A stretch of DNA of 64,000 nt, taken from the NCBI GenBank assembly GCA_028281025.1, contig JANQKR010000049.1:1-64000 (forward strand). The letters are read 5' to 3'. This DNA is from Croceivirga sp. Lineage in GTDB: Bacteria; Bacteroidota; Bacteroidia; Flavobacteriales; Flavobacteriaceae. Position numbers and translations under genes: made by a program. Shown here piece after piece: positions 8,404 to 17,177 of this stretch (position 1 is the stretch's first letter; the number at the start of each line of letters is the position of its first letter). The notes under the pieces were generated by a model, which did no database searches, was not told where the DNA came from, and saw nothing but the letters and a program-made list of their open reading frames with translations.

Positions 8404-10081
8404 AAGTGGTGGTATTGCCTACATTATCGGTAACGACTACCTTAAGGTCACATTGCGTTTGTTCTACCGTTTTATCGTCAAAATTATAGGTGATGGTCTT
8501 TCTTTTGGGTTCGTATTCCATTAAAATCCATTCCCCATTTAGGTAGGCATCGTAAGAGCGGATACCGCTTAAGTCGTCCGAAATGGTCAGACTTAGGTAT
8601 CGGTAGTTGTTGAGCCACTGATTGGGCTTAAAATTTCTTGGATTTACTTTTGGGGGAACGGTGTCCTTTGCCAAGGTGTATTTCCCAAGGCTTCTTGTTC
8701 TGGTGGTAAACGTATTGCCTCTTTTGTATGTCTTGGAATATCTGGGTTTTAGGTCATCATTTAAGTGCGCGATAAAAAGTTGCTTTTTTTCCTCCGGATC
8801 TATTTTTGAAACATCAAAAGTGAGGGTGAAATTTCTGTGCGCGGGAACCGTTTTGTCGTGTATTGCAATGGTATCCCTTCCTTTTTTCAAATTAATATGG
8901 AAGTCCCGGTAAAACGTACTTTCGGGAAAATACACTTTTGCCGATTCCAAATCATAACTATTGGGTTTGTTGGCAATTAAAAGACTTCCTGTGGAATCCA
9001 CCGTTTTGGAAGGTTTAAGGGATCCTTTCTTTCCAAGAATGGGAATCATAACCTTGGTTTGATTGCCCTCAAAATCGGAAAGTAAGAGCTCCACCGTATA
9101 ATTCATACCTTCTTGTATGACCAGTTTGCCATTGAGATGGAGGTGGTTATAAATATTGAGTTTGTTATAAGGTTCCTTGAATACCTTTTGGATACGCTGT
9201 TGGTATTTGCTATAATGGCAAAAGTCGATAAGGGTATTGATATAACGCGTCTCCCCAAAAGAGAAGGTTTCAAAATCATATTCGGTGTGGACCTTTCCAT
9301 TGACCGATTGCCTAACGGAATATATCCCATTTTTATTGGCGGCCATGTCCTGACGGTCAAAACCATTAAATCCAATACCTATGGTCCCTATGGCGGTAAG
9401 CTCATCGGCCAAAAAGGAACCATCCGACTGTCTGGTAAAATTCAACTGGACCCTATCTGCACTTTGATTGATATGGGAATCCTTGGAGAGCGGGTATCCA
9501 AAAAGTCCAATAAGTTCAGGATTTGTGGCATCCCTTACCTCAAAACCATACAATAGGGGGTTGGTGGGTTTCTCCGTAACACTGTTCCTAATTTCAAAAT
9601 GAAGGTGGGGCCCAAAAGAGCCGCCGGTATTTCCCGTGTAAGCGATAATATCACCTTTCTTTACTTCGAGTTGACCATATTCGGGAAATGTCTCCACTTC
9701 ATACTTTCTTTTGCCATACTGTACCTCCTTAATATGGTCTTCGATATTTGGCCCAAATTTTTGCAAATGTGCGTATACAGAAGTGAAACCGTTGGGATGG
9801 GCTACGTACAATGCCTTTCCATAGCCATATAATGAAACTTTGATTCGGGTGACGGTGCCATCGGCTATGGCGTAAACCGGTAATCCTTGCCGTTGTTGGG
9901 TCTTGATATCAATACCGCTGTGAAAGTGATTGGAACGCAATTCCCCAAAGGTGCCGGACAATATCAAGGGAATATCCAACGGAGATCTAAAGACGTCCTT
10001 AGGGTACTTTTCCTGGGCATTTAAACAAAAAACAATAAAGTATACTACACAGGCGAATCGTGTTCCCGTCATGAAGCTCAT
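8378..10081 (-). CDS. M23-family metallopeptidase (LytM-like), secreted
   Basis: The protein is 567 residues from the chosen start. The signal segment TRFACVVYFIVFCLNA is followed by an M23 domain: NHFHSGIDI supplies the first His and Asp zinc ligands, and GPHLHFEI supplies the HxH motif. YGYGKALYVAHPNG and VYAHLQ, also typical of LytM, lie between. These enzymes cut peptide cross-links in peptidoglycan or activate amidases. The remaining roughly 380 residues are beta-rich and unassigned. A longer frame reaches 10225, but the start at 10081 (or ATG 10072) is preferred, because a good promoter lies at 10094-10123 inside the extension and the longer version would overlap the divergent zapB-like gene. 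It is probably cotranscribed with the TonB receptor. Confidence 0.88.
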   Translation of the reverse strand: MSFMTGTRFACVVYFIVFCLNAQEKYPKDVFRSPLDIPLILSGTFGELRSNHFHSGIDIKTQQRQGLPVYAIADGTVTRIKVSLYGYGKALYVAHPNGFTSVYAHLQKFGPNIEDHIKEVQYGKRKYEVETFPEYGQLEVKKGDIIAYTGNTGGSFGPHLHFEIRNSVTEKPTNPLLYGFEVRDATNPELIGLFGYPLSKDSHINQSADRVQLNFTRQSDGSFLADELTAIGTIGIGFNGFDRQDMAANKNGIYSVRQSVNGKVHTEYDFETFSFGETRYINTLIDFCHYSKYQQRIQKVFKEPYNKLNIYNHLHLNGKLVIQEGMNYTVELLLSDFEGNQTKVMIPILGKKGSLKPSKTVDSTGSLLIANKPNSYDLESAKVYFPESTFYRDFHINLKKGRDTIAIHDKTVPAHRNFTLTFDVSKIDPEEKKQLFIAHLNDDLKPRYSKTYKRGNTFTTRTRSLGKYTLAKDTVPPKVNPRNFKPNQWLNNYRYLSLTISDDLSGIRSYDAYLNGEWILMEYEPKRKTITYNFDDKTVEQTQCDLKVVVTDNVGNTTTFEETFFRK

Positions 10082-10093
10082 AGATTTACGTTT

Positions 10094-10123
10094 CAAAAGT
10101 AACCAATACCCAACAAAATCAAA
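10094..10123 (-). promoter_or_regulatory. Probable promoter of the M23 peptidase-TonB receptor unit
   Basis: On the minus strand TTTG (10123-10120), an 18-base spacer and TACTTTTG (10101-10094) match the flavobacterial consensus well. The predicted transcription start is a few bases before the ATG at 10081, which supports that start over the longer upstream one. Confidence 0.6.
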
Positions 10124-10181
10124 ACCAGTGCCAAACTGAAGGGCAATTCCTTGTGGGCTTGGAAGAATATTGCAAAAAGAA

Positions 10182-10212
10182 TTGCTCGGTTGATTAAGGT
10201 TGGTTAACTTTG
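10182..10212 (+). promoter_or_regulatory. Probable promoter of the zapB-like/zapA unit
   Basis: TTG at 10182-10184, a 20-base spacer and TAACTTTG at 10205-10212 fit the Bacteroidota promoter pattern. Transcription would begin near 10219, leaving a short leader before the ATG at 10238. Confidence 0.6.
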
Positions 10213-10237
10213 TTTGAATACGCATTGCAATTTGCAG

Positions 10238-10528
10238 ATGGGTGAACTTATTGAAATTGTCGATTCCTTAGAGAATAAGATTAGTAAACTCCTACACCGT
10301 TTGGAGGTGCTCAACCAAGCCAACGCCAAGTTGAAAATGGAGTTGAACAATGTATTGGAATCGCATGAAAAAACTAAGATTGCCCTAGCGGAATGGGAGG
10401 AAAAGTATGAATCCTTAAAGCTTGCAAGTTCCATGCTAGGCAGTAATACGAACAAAACAGAAGCTAAGCTCAAAATAAATACCCTTATCCGGGAATTGGA
10501 CAGTTGTATTGCACAGTTGGCGGAATAG
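10238..10528 (+). CDS. ZapB-like coiled-coil cell-division protein (upstream partner of ZapA)
   Basis: This 96-residue protein is almost entirely coiled coil: heptad-like leucines run through SLENKISKLLHRLEVLNQAN and the following helices. No membrane segment or enzyme motif is present. Its size, coiled-coil nature and position ten bases upstream of zapA suggest a ZapB-like Z-ring accessory protein, although sequence identity to E. coli ZapB cannot be judged by eye. An upstream in-frame TTG at 10214 would add eight residues; the ATG at 10238 is preferred because the TTG lies about at the predicted transcription start. Confidence 0.65.
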   Translation: MGELIEIVDSLENKISKLLHRLEVLNQANAKLKMELNNVLESHEKTKIALAEWEEKYESLKLASSMLGSNTNKTEAKLKINTLIRELDSCIAQLAE

Positions 10529-10538
10529 GGTAGAACAT

Positions 10539-10835
10539 ATGGATGAAAAGCTCAAAATAAAGCTTTCTATTGTTGATCGGGTGTACCCGTTGACCATAGA
10601 CCCCAAGCAGGAGGAGGGGTTACGGAAAGCAGCCAAGAATATAGATTATTTGGCTAAAAAGTTTGAGCAGAATTACGCTGTAAGGGATAAGCAGGACGTT
10701 CTTGCCATGTGTGCCTTACAATTTGCATCCAAAATAGAGCAGAGTGGAATAAATGAATCCGAAAGTACCCAAGAGGCCAAAAAGAGATTGAAGGCTTTGG
10801 ATGAATTGGTACACACCAAATTAGGTGCGGAATAA
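10539..10835 (+). CDS. zapA: Cell division protein ZapA
   Basis: This 98-residue protein matches the ZapA family: an N-terminal beta-strand region (KIKLSIVDRVYPLTIDPKQEE) followed by a helix with KAAKNIDYLAKKFEQ and a C-terminal coiled coil (VLAMCALQFASKIEQ). ZapA binds FtsZ and bundles protofilaments at midcell. A longer frame begins at 10509 inside the previous gene, but the ATG at 10539 places the conserved MxEKLKIKL start as in other members. Downstream come the 6S RNA and rny, an arrangement I associate with flavobacteria. Confidence 0.88.
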   Translation: MDEKLKIKLSIVDRVYPLTIDPKQEEGLRKAAKNIDYLAKKFEQNYAVRDKQDVLAMCALQFASKIEQSGINESESTQEAKKRLKALDELVHTKLGAE

Positions 10836-10858
10836 GTTCTTTAAAATATATTGTTACT

Positions 10859-11030
10859 GCCCACATTGGTATTATTTTTTTGACAAACTCAACACTATTA
10901 CAATTAAAAAGGGTGAGTTTAGGTTGTAAAAGCAGGCCTTACCTGTATAAGGATCCTTGAGCAGCTTGTTAGCCCTAAACCTGTTTATTGGAGTTTGTAC
11001 AGAACTTCAGCCGATGTGGGCTTTTTTTTT
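10859..11030 (+). ncRNA. ssrS: 6S RNA (6S-Flavo type), with terminator
   Basis: The interval between zapA and rny folds into a long rod typical of 6S RNA. The closing stem is GCCCACATTGG (10859-10869) with CCGATGTGGGC (11011-11021), with one G-U pair. A second stem, CAAACTC (10884-10890) with GAGTTTG (10991-10997), and a third, GTTTAGG (10917-10923) with CCTAAAC (10974-10980), are nested inside and separated by large internal loops like the polymerase-binding bubble. Nine T residues follow the closing stem. 6S RNA binds the housekeeping RNA polymerase holoenzyme as a promoter mimic. The 6S gene neighbouring zapA is known in several phyla, and a flavobacterial 6S class exists. A local alternative pairing (10885-10891 with 10914-10920) is possible. 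Confidence 0.85.
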
Positions 11031-11047
11031 AAACCAAACTCAGTAAA

Positions 11048-12619
11048 ATGGATAATACCGTTACACTTATTATAGCGGCAGTGGTGGGTCTGGCAATAGG
11101 TTTTGCCATAGTTAAGATGTTGCAAAAGGGGAGCGCTGCAAAAACAATTTCAAACGCCAAGAAAGAGGCATCAAATATCATCAGGGAAGCAAAGAAGGAA
11201 GGAGAGAACATCAAGAAGGACAAGATTTTTCAGGCCAAGGAAAAGTTTCTGGAACTCAAAGCAGAGCATGAAAAGGTCATTATCGGAAAAGACAAAAAAA
11301 TAGCCGAGGCCGAAAAACGGACAAGGGACAAAGAATCCCAAATAAGTAATGAGCTCTCCAAGAACAAACGACTGAACGAGCAGTTGGAGAGCCGGTTAAA
11401 GGAGGTTGAGTATAAAAGCGAGATTTTGGACAAGAAAAAGTCCGAAGTTGAAAAATTACATAAAAGTCAGGTACAACAATTGGAGGTCATCTCCGGACTT
11501 TCTGCAGAAGATGCAAAAGCCCAGTTGTTGGAGTCCCTAAAAGAGACGGCCAAGACAGATGCCATGGCCTATCTGCAGGGGACATTGGAGGAGGCCAAAC
11601 TTACTGCAAAACAAGAGGCCCGTAAAATAGTCATTAACACTATTCAACGTATTGGAACCGAAGAGGCCGTGGAAAATTGCGTTTCGGTCTTTAATCTGGA
11701 ATCGGACGATGTAAAAGGACGGATTATAGGTCGGGAGGGCCGAAATATCCGTGCCATTGAAGCCGCCACCGGAGTTGAGATCATTGTGGATGATACCCCA
11801 GAAGCAATTATTCTCTCGTGTTTTGATTCCGTCAGGCGTGAAGTTGCCCGTTTGTCCCTGCACCGTTTGGTGACCGATGGTCGAATCCACCCTGCCCGAA
11901 TTGAAGAAATCGTTAAAAAGACCGAAAGGCAAATCAATGAGGAAATCATTGAGATAGGAAAGCGAACGGTAATTGATCTGGGTATTCATGGATTGCACCC
12001 TGAATTGATCAAGGCCGTGGGAAGAATGAAATACCGATCCTCCTACGGACAAAATTTATTGCAGCACTCCCGTGAAGTGGCCAAACTTTGTGGCGTAATG
12101 GCGGCCGAATTGGGATTGAACCCAAAATTGGCCAAGAGGGCCGGTCTTTTACACGATATAGGTAAAGTACCCAACTCTGAGGCTGAGGTAGAAACCCCAC
12201 ACGCCATTTTGGGAATGAAATGGGCACAAAAATTTGGGGAGAAGAAGGAAGTCTGCAATGCCATTGGTGCCCACCATGATGAGGTTGAAATGACGAGCCT
12301 CATTTCTCCGGTTGTCCAAGTTTGTGATGCCATTAGTGGGGCAAGACCGGGAGCAAGAAGACAAGTTTTGGATTCCTATATTCAACGATTAAAGGACTTG
12401 GAGGATATTGCCTTTGGTTTCAACGGTGTGCAAAAAGCCTATGCCATACAAGCCGGTCGGGAACTACGTGTAATTGTAGAGAGCGAAAAAGTAAGTGATG
12501 ATCAGGCGGCAGAACTTTCTTTCAACATCTCACAAAAGGTGCAAACGGATATGACGTATCCCGGCCAAGTTAAAGTCACCGTAATTCGGGAAACGCGATC
12601 GGTCAACGTAGCGAAGTAG
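11048..12619 (+). CDS. rny: Ribonuclease Y
   Basis: This 523-residue endoribonuclease is anchored by an N-terminal membrane helix (about residues 5-24). A long coiled coil follows to about residue 200, then a KH RNA-binding domain ([15 protein letters not shown], near 225) and an HD domain with the metal-binding pair in LLHDIGK (near 368) and AHHDEVE downstream. The length and domain order are exactly those of RNase Y (YmdA), which initiates mRNA decay at the membrane. The ATG lies 17 bases after the 6S RNA T-run, so rny may be expressed partly by read-through from the 6S promoter. Confidence 0.95.
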   Translation: MDNTVTLIIAAVVGLAIGFAIVKMLQKGSAAKTISNAKKEASNIIREAKKEGENIKKDKIFQAKEKFLELKAEHEKVIIGKDKKIAEAEKRTRDKESQISNELSKNKRLNEQLESRLKEVEYKSEILDKKKSEVEKLHKSQVQQLEVISGLSAEDAKAQLLESLKETAKTDAMAYLQGTLEEAKLTAKQEARKIVINTIQRIGTEEAVENCVSVFNLESDDVKGRIIGREGRNIRAIEAATGVEIIVDDTPEAIILSCFDSVRREVARLSLHRLVTDGRIHPARIEEIVKKTERQINEEIIEIGKRTVIDLGIHGLHPELIKAVGRMKYRSSYGQNLLQHSREVAKLCGVMAAELGLNPKLAKRAGLLHDIGKVPNSEAEVETPHAILGMKWAQKFGEKKEVCNAIGAHHDEVEMTSLISPVVQVCDAISGARPGARRQVLDSYIQRLKDLEDIAFGFNGVQKAYAIQAGRELRVIVESEKVSDDQAAELSFNISQKVQTDMTYPGQVKVTVIRETRSVNVAK

Positions 12620-12849
12620 GAAATAGGGAACTACCTGTCTGATTGAACAGCCTACCTTCTGTTTGGATCCACCATAACCAAGTCACTACCATCTATCCCA
12701 TAGGGCCGGAAAACAACGATTTGTACTTTATGTGAATACGATGAAATAGAATTAGTTTAAATTGATTTTATCGTAAGAATTCGAGGCAAAAAATACTTTT
12801 GGTTTTTGTATTTTTACGGAAATACCAAATTCTTTAAAAATAATTCAAC

Positions 12850-15120
12850 ATGGCATTTGATATTGATATGATCAAAAAGGTCTATGCCCACATGGGGGAA
12901 CGTGTGGACAAGGCCAGGGAACTCCTTGCTAGACCTATGACTTTAGCAGAGAAAATCCTTTATTCCCATCTTTGGGACGGAAATCCTACTACGGTCTTTC
13001 AAAGGGGCAAGGATTATGTGGATTTTGCCCCGGACAGGGTAGCTTGCCAAGATGCTACCGCCCAGATGGCACTATTGCAATTTATGCATGCCGGGAAGCC
13101 CAAAGTTGCCGTTCCCACTACAGTTCATTGCGATCACTTGATTCAAGCCAAAGTAGGCGCCGATGCCGATTTAAAACGTGCCAATGAAACCAGTAACGAA
13201 GTGTTCGACTTTTTGGAGTCGGTCTCCAATAAATACGGGATTGGATTTTGGAAGCCCGGAGCAGGTATTATCCACCAAGTTGTCTTGGAGAATTATGCTT
13301 TTCCAGGGGGTATGATGATTGGTACCGATTCCCATACGGTAAATGCCGGAGGGTTGGGAATGGTAGCTATTGGCGTTGGGGGAGCAGATGCTGTTGACGT
13401 CATGGCGGGAATGCCATGGGAACTAAAATTCCCCAAACTTATTGGGGTAAAATTGAAAGGAAAACTTTCGGGGTGGACCGCTCCTAAGGATGTTATTCTC
13501 AAAGTGGCGGATATTTTGACCGTAAAGGGGGGAACAGGGGCCATCATAGAATATTTTGGAGAAGGTGCCTTGGCCATGTCCTGTACCGGTAAGGGGACCA
13601 TTTGTAATATGGGCGCAGAAGTAGGTGCTACTACTTCCACTTTTGGTTATGATGAGTCCATGGACCGTTACCTTAGGGGTACCAATAGGGCGGATGTTGC
13701 GGATGCTGCTTTGGAAGTAAAGGAACACCTTACTGCGGACGCCGGGGTTTATGATGAACCGGAAAAATACTTTGATCAGGTCATAGAAATAGATTTAAAT
13801 ACCTTGGAACCCCATTTAAACGGGCCTTTTACCCCGGACTTGGCGACCCCTATCTCTAAAATGAGTGAGGCCGCAAAGGAAAACGATTGGCCATTGAATG
13901 TTGAGGTGGGCTTAATAGGCTCTTGTACCAATTCGTCCTATGAAGATATTTCAAGGGCGGCCTCATTGGCCAAGCAAGTAGCGGACAAAAACTTGAAAAC
14001 AAAGTCCAAGTTTACCATCACCCCAGGGTCGGAACAGGTTCGTTATACGATTGAAAGGGATGGATTCATTGATACCTTCAACAATATTGGCGCTACCGTT
14101 TTTGCCAATGCCTGCGGGCCTTGTATTGGGATGTGGGATCGTTATGGAGATAAGGCAGCGGATGGCCCTAGAAATACCATTGTGCACTCCTTTAACCGAA
14201 ACTTTGCCAAAAGGGCGGATGGAAACCCAAATACCATGGCCTTTGTAGGTTCTCCGGAACTGGTTACCGCCATCGCCATAGCTGGTCGGTTGGATTTTAA
14301 TCCAGTTTCCGACAAACTGATCAATGAGGATGGTGAAGAAGTCATGTTGGACGAACCAAGGGGGTATGAACTTCCGCCAGAAGGTTTTGCCGTTGAGGAT
14401 GCAGGATATATTGCTCCCAAAGAAGACGGCAGTCAGGTAGAGGTCATCGTTTCCCCGGAGTCACAACGTTTGCAACTTTTAGCTCCTTTTGAACCCATTC
14501 AGCCCGAAAGTCTAAAGGGAATGAAATTGCTCATTAAAGCATTTGGAAAATGTACTACGGACCATATTTCCATGGCGGGCCCATGGCTGAGGTACCGTGG
14601 TCACTTGGACAATATTGCCAACAATACCCTTATTGGGGCCGTCAATGCCTACAATAAAAAGACCAATTTTGTCAAGAACCAATTGACAGGGGAATATGGT
14701 GCGGTTCCAGATACACAGAGGGAATACAAGAAAAATGGTATTAAGACCATTGTAATAGGGGACCATAACTATGGCGAGGGCTCATCACGTGAGCACGCTG
14801 CCATGCAGCCCCGTCACCTGGGTGTAGCTGCCGTTTTGGTTAAATCCTTTGCAAGGATCCATGAGACCAACCTTAAAAAACAAGGAATGTTGGGCCTCAC
14901 TTTTGCCAATGAGAATGACTATGATTTGATTCAAGAGGATGATACGTTCAACTTTGTCGACATAGACGCTTTTGCACCGGGAAAACCATTGACCATTGAG
15001 GTGGTCCATGCCGATGGCAGCAAGGATGTTGTAATAGCCAACCATAGTTATAATGATGCACAGATTGGTTGGTTCAAAGAAGGTTCTGCCCTAAATGTGA
15101 TTAAAAAGGAGAACGCATAA
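12850..15120 (+). CDS. acn: Aconitate hydratase (mitochondrial-type aconitase)
   Basis: This 756-residue Fe-S enzyme interconverts citrate and isocitrate in the TCA cycle. The three cluster-ligand cysteines are in GSCTNSSY (near residue 358) and ANACGPCIG (near 421 and 424). The substrate-binding motif GTDSHTVN is near residue 158, and the C-terminal swivel domain contains [15 protein letters not shown]. Size and sequence follow the mitochondrial aconitase branch rather than AcnB. It is a single-gene unit ending in a strong terminator. A TACTTTTG box at 12794-12801 could be its -7 element, but I see no -33 TTG at the right distance. Confidence 0.95.
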   Translation: MAFDIDMIKKVYAHMGERVDKARELLARPMTLAEKILYSHLWDGNPTTVFQRGKDYVDFAPDRVACQDATAQMALLQFMHAGKPKVAVPTTVHCDHLIQAKVGADADLKRANETSNEVFDFLESVSNKYGIGFWKPGAGIIHQVVLENYAFPGGMMIGTDSHTVNAGGLGMVAIGVGGADAVDVMAGMPWELKFPKLIGVKLKGKLSGWTAPKDVILKVADILTVKGGTGAIIEYFGEGALAMSCTGKGTICNMGAEVGATTSTFGYDESMDRYLRGTNRADVADAALEVKEHLTADAGVYDEPEKYFDQVIEIDLNTLEPHLNGPFTPDLATPISKMSEAAKENDWPLNVEVGLIGSCTNSSYEDISRAASLAKQVADKNLKTKSKFTITPGSEQVRYTIERDGFIDTFNNIGATVFANACGPCIGMWDRYGDKAADGPRNTIVHSFNRNFAKRADGNPNTMAFVGSPELVTAIAIAGRLDFNPVSDKLINEDGEEVMLDEPRGYELPPEGFAVEDAGYIAPKEDGSQVEVIVSPESQRLQLLAPFEPIQPESLKGMKLLIKAFGKCTTDHISMAGPWLRYRGHLDNIANNTLIGAVNAYNKKTNFVKNQLTGEYGAVPDTQREYKKNGIKTIVIGDHNYGEGSSREHAAMQPRHLGVAAVLVKSFARIHETNLKKQGMLGLTFANENDYDLIQEDDTFNFVDIDAFAPGKPLTIEVVHADGSKDVVIANHSYNDAQIGWFKEGSALNVIKKENA

Positions 15121-15140
15121 GCCAAATAAAATGATAACCC

Positions 15141-15170
15141 AAAAAACTCCTGATTCGTCAGGAGTTTTTT
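15141..15170. terminator. Intrinsic terminator after aconitase
   Basis: A perfect 13-bp inverted repeat (AAAAAACTCCTGA, loop TTCG, TCAGGAGTTTTTT) directly follows the acn stop. It has a T-run on the plus strand and the matching A-run upstream. Confidence 0.9.
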
Positions 15171-15193
15171 GATAGTACGTAACCCAATTCATT

Positions 15194-15751
15194 ATGACCA
15201 AAAAGAAGACGTTCCTCAATGTCCTGCTCATTCTTGTTGTTCTTGCTTTTTTTGTAACCCCACTTGGTCATTATGGGAAAATATTTTTAAATCGACTTTT
15301 CTCCTTCTCTCCGGATGTTGTTGAGGTTTCCAAACGGAAACAACTACCGGATTACAATTGGCGCTTGAAGGACGCCGATTGGAATTTTTTCAATTTTGAA
15401 GCATCAAGGGGGAGGGTGGTTTTTATCAATTTCTGGGCATCTTGGCGCCTACCTTCCGAGGCCGAACTTTCAAGTATCCAATCCCTATATGAAAAATACC
15501 AGGGTAAAATTGACTTTTATATCATTACGGACGAGGAGCGACCTCCTGTGGAGGAGTTCATGGAAAAACAGCAGTTCACCTTTCCATTGACCTACCTGGT
15601 TATTGGTGATAGGGCTCCCCTGGAAATTCCCAAACCCCCATATTCCTATCTCATAGATAAAGAAGGCTTTATCGTGGTTGAACAAGAAGGTATAGCGGAT
15701 TGGAACACCTCTAAAGTCCATAAGCTTATTGATGGGTTGTTGCTGCAATAG
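15194..15751 (+). CDS. Membrane-anchored thioredoxin-fold (TlpA-like) protein lacking the CxxC motif
   Basis: The 185-residue protein has an N-terminal membrane anchor (about residues 8-25) and a TlpA/AhpC-type thioredoxin fold. VVFINFWASW leads into the active-site position, and the cis-proline region appears as PPYSYLIDKEG. Where thiol reductases have WCxxC, this protein reads W84-R-L-P-S88, so both redox cysteines are absent. It therefore cannot be a classical disulfide reductase; a chaperone-like or binding role is possible. It stands between aconitase and the crtA-like gene. The fold is clear, the function unknown. Confidence 0.82.
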   Translation: MTKKKTFLNVLLILVVLAFFVTPLGHYGKIFLNRLFSFSPDVVEVSKRKQLPDYNWRLKDADWNFFNFEASRGRVVFINFWASWRLPSEAELSSIQSLYEKYQGKIDFYIITDEERPPVEEFMEKQQFTFPLTYLVIGDRAPLEIPKPPYSYLIDKEGFIVVEQEGIADWNTSKVHKLIDGLLLQ

Positions 15752-15814
15752 GCCAATTCCCATTTTACGTAAAAATGTGATGCTTTTGCTTCTCCCTAAA
15801 TCCTATCTTAGCTT

Positions 15815-16558
15815 ATGGAGCCATTGGACGAAAAAATAATGGGACAGCTAACCACCATAAGTTTTTTTAGGTTTACAGGCCTCAAGGGAAAAATATGGGC
15901 ATTTGGTATGATGCAGTTTGCACATGCGCGAATGCGACATGTTGAGGGAATGGAATTCTATAAACTTATGGGTACCGGAAAAGCCCAGTTCAACCCATTT
16001 CCGGATTGGTCCGTGTACGCCATACTACAGACATGGTCCGATGAAGCTGCCGCGGACAGGTTTTTTTCGTCAAACGGACTTTTTCACCATTACCAAAAAA
16101 TGTCAAAAGAGCATTGGGTTTTATACCTTAGGAACCGAATTGCCCGAGGACATTGGGATGGCTCAAATCCATTTAAAAAATCGGATACCCTAACCGATCA
16201 AATTCCCTATGTGGCTGCCCTGACCCGCGCCACGATCAAGACAAGGTTTTTGTGGAAATTCTGGAAATTTGTCCCAAAATCCCAAACGGAGCTCTGGGGA
16301 AACAACGGTTTGATGTACACCAAAGGGGTAGGGGAGGTCCCATTTCAACAAATGGCAACCTTTAGCGTTTGGAAGGATGAAGCTTCTTTGAATGCATTTG
16401 CCTATCAGACCCAGGGCCATGTAAAGGCTATTGGGAAGACCCGGGAATTGGGATGGTATCGGGAAGAGTTGTTTGCGAGGTTCCAACCCTATAGGTCCAT
16501 GGGAACCTGGAATGGGGAAAATCCCATTCCCGGTTTAACTAAACAGGGAATACCATAA
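15815..16558 (+). CDS. crtA: Spheroidene monooxygenase-like protein (CrtA family)
   Basis: This 247-residue protein resembles CrtA: LTTISFFRFTGLKGKIWAFG at the start, ARMRHVEGMEFYKLMGTG, and a second repeat-like half with FSVWKDEASLNAFAYQTQGH. CrtA enzymes are haem monooxygenases that add oxygen at C-2 of an acyclic carotenoid end. The gene converges on the carotenoid operon and overlaps the 3' end of cruF by 20 bases (16539-16558). Since CruF and CrtD would make a 1'-hydroxy-3',4'-didehydro end, I infer that this enzyme acts at C-2' of that end, as needed for myxol-type or 2'-keto products. An internal ATG at 15839 is an alternative start closer to the family N-terminus. Confidence 0.8.
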   Translation: MEPLDEKIMGQLTTISFFRFTGLKGKIWAFGMMQFAHARMRHVEGMEFYKLMGTGKAQFNPFPDWSVYAILQTWSDEAAADRFFSSNGLFHHYQKMSKEHWVLYLRNRIARGHWDGSNPFKKSDTLTDQIPYVAALTRATIKTRFLWKFWKFVPKSQTELWGNNGLMYTKGVGEVPFQQMATFSVWKDEASLNAFAYQTQGHVKAIGKTRELGWYREELFARFQPYRSMGTWNGENPIPGLTKQGIP

Positions 16559-17177
16559 AGTATCCAAAGAACACCATTTGGGCCAAAAATAAATGCAGAC
16601 TAATATTCGTGTTCCCCTCCATTTTCGTTTTTTGGAATACGATTTGGAATATAAAGGCGACCAGGAACCATGTAACGTAGTTTTCCAGGGGAACGTGTTC
16701 CCCAAAACTCCAAAAGTCAAAACCTGGGGCACTCTGTTCCATTAAAAAATCCAGAAATACCATCAGCAACGCTCCTATGGTTGCCCTAAACCAAATGTTT
16801 TTGGCAGCTTTTTTTGAAAGCTCCCCGGTGATAAAGGTCAACAATGCCCAGTTTATTCCGATAAAAAGGGGAACACCGTCCACTTTATAACCCAAGTTTT
16901 CACCATAATCATAACTGCCGAACAATAGGGAATAATTGGCCCCCAGCCACTCCAGGAACATTCCAATAAAGAAAAACAATCCAAAAATGCCCCATTTTCT
17001 TTTTGAATCAAGCGGATAGATCCAAATAAAAAGTGCGGTGCACACCAAAAGATTTAAAGGGGTTTTTGGAATAAACCATTCCTTATGGCCCAATGCAATT
17101 CCAATGATACCGCTAATATGAAAAAGCCAGATAAGGAATAGGGATAGATATACTTTTTGTGGAACCATATGCTTCAT
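16539..17177 (-). CDS. cruF: Carotenoid 1,2-hydratase-type membrane protein (CruF/DUF422)
   Basis: This 212-residue protein has six to seven hydrophobic segments. The CruF/DUF422 signature is visible as FGSYDYGENLGYKVDGVPLF followed by INWALLTF, and a second conserved block is DFLMEQSAPGFDFWSF with VPLENYVTWF. CruF hydrates the acyclic psi end of gamma-carotene to give the 1'-hydroxy group of myxol- and saproxanthin-type pigments. It is the last gene of the operon: its ATG overlaps the crtD stop by four bases (ATGA). Its 3' end overlaps the convergent crtA-like gene, so the two messages would be antisense for 20 bases. It is not a lycopene cyclase: I see no lycopene-cyclase-domain motif. Confidence 0.82.
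   Translation of the reverse strand: MKHMVPQKVYLSLFLIWLFHISGIIGIALGHKEWFIPKTPLNLLVCTALFIWIYPLDSKRKWGIFGLFFFIGMFLEWLGANYSLLFGSYDYGENLGYKVDGVPLFIGINWALLTFITGELSKKAAKNIWFRATIGALLMVFLDFLMEQSAPGFDFWSFGEHVPLENYVTWFLVAFIFQIVFQKTKMEGNTNISLHLFLAQMVFFGYFMVFPV

Noticed and set aside
10082-10225. N-terminal extension of the M23 peptidase to 10225
   Set aside because: The extension overlaps the divergent zapB-like promoter and start, has no signal-peptide character, and contains a good promoter for the shorter form.
16539-17177. Lycopene cyclase (CrtYcd) assignment for the small membrane protein
   Set aside because: The GSYDYGENLGY and VPLENYVTWF motifs are those of CruF/DUF422, and the cyclase-domain pattern is absent.
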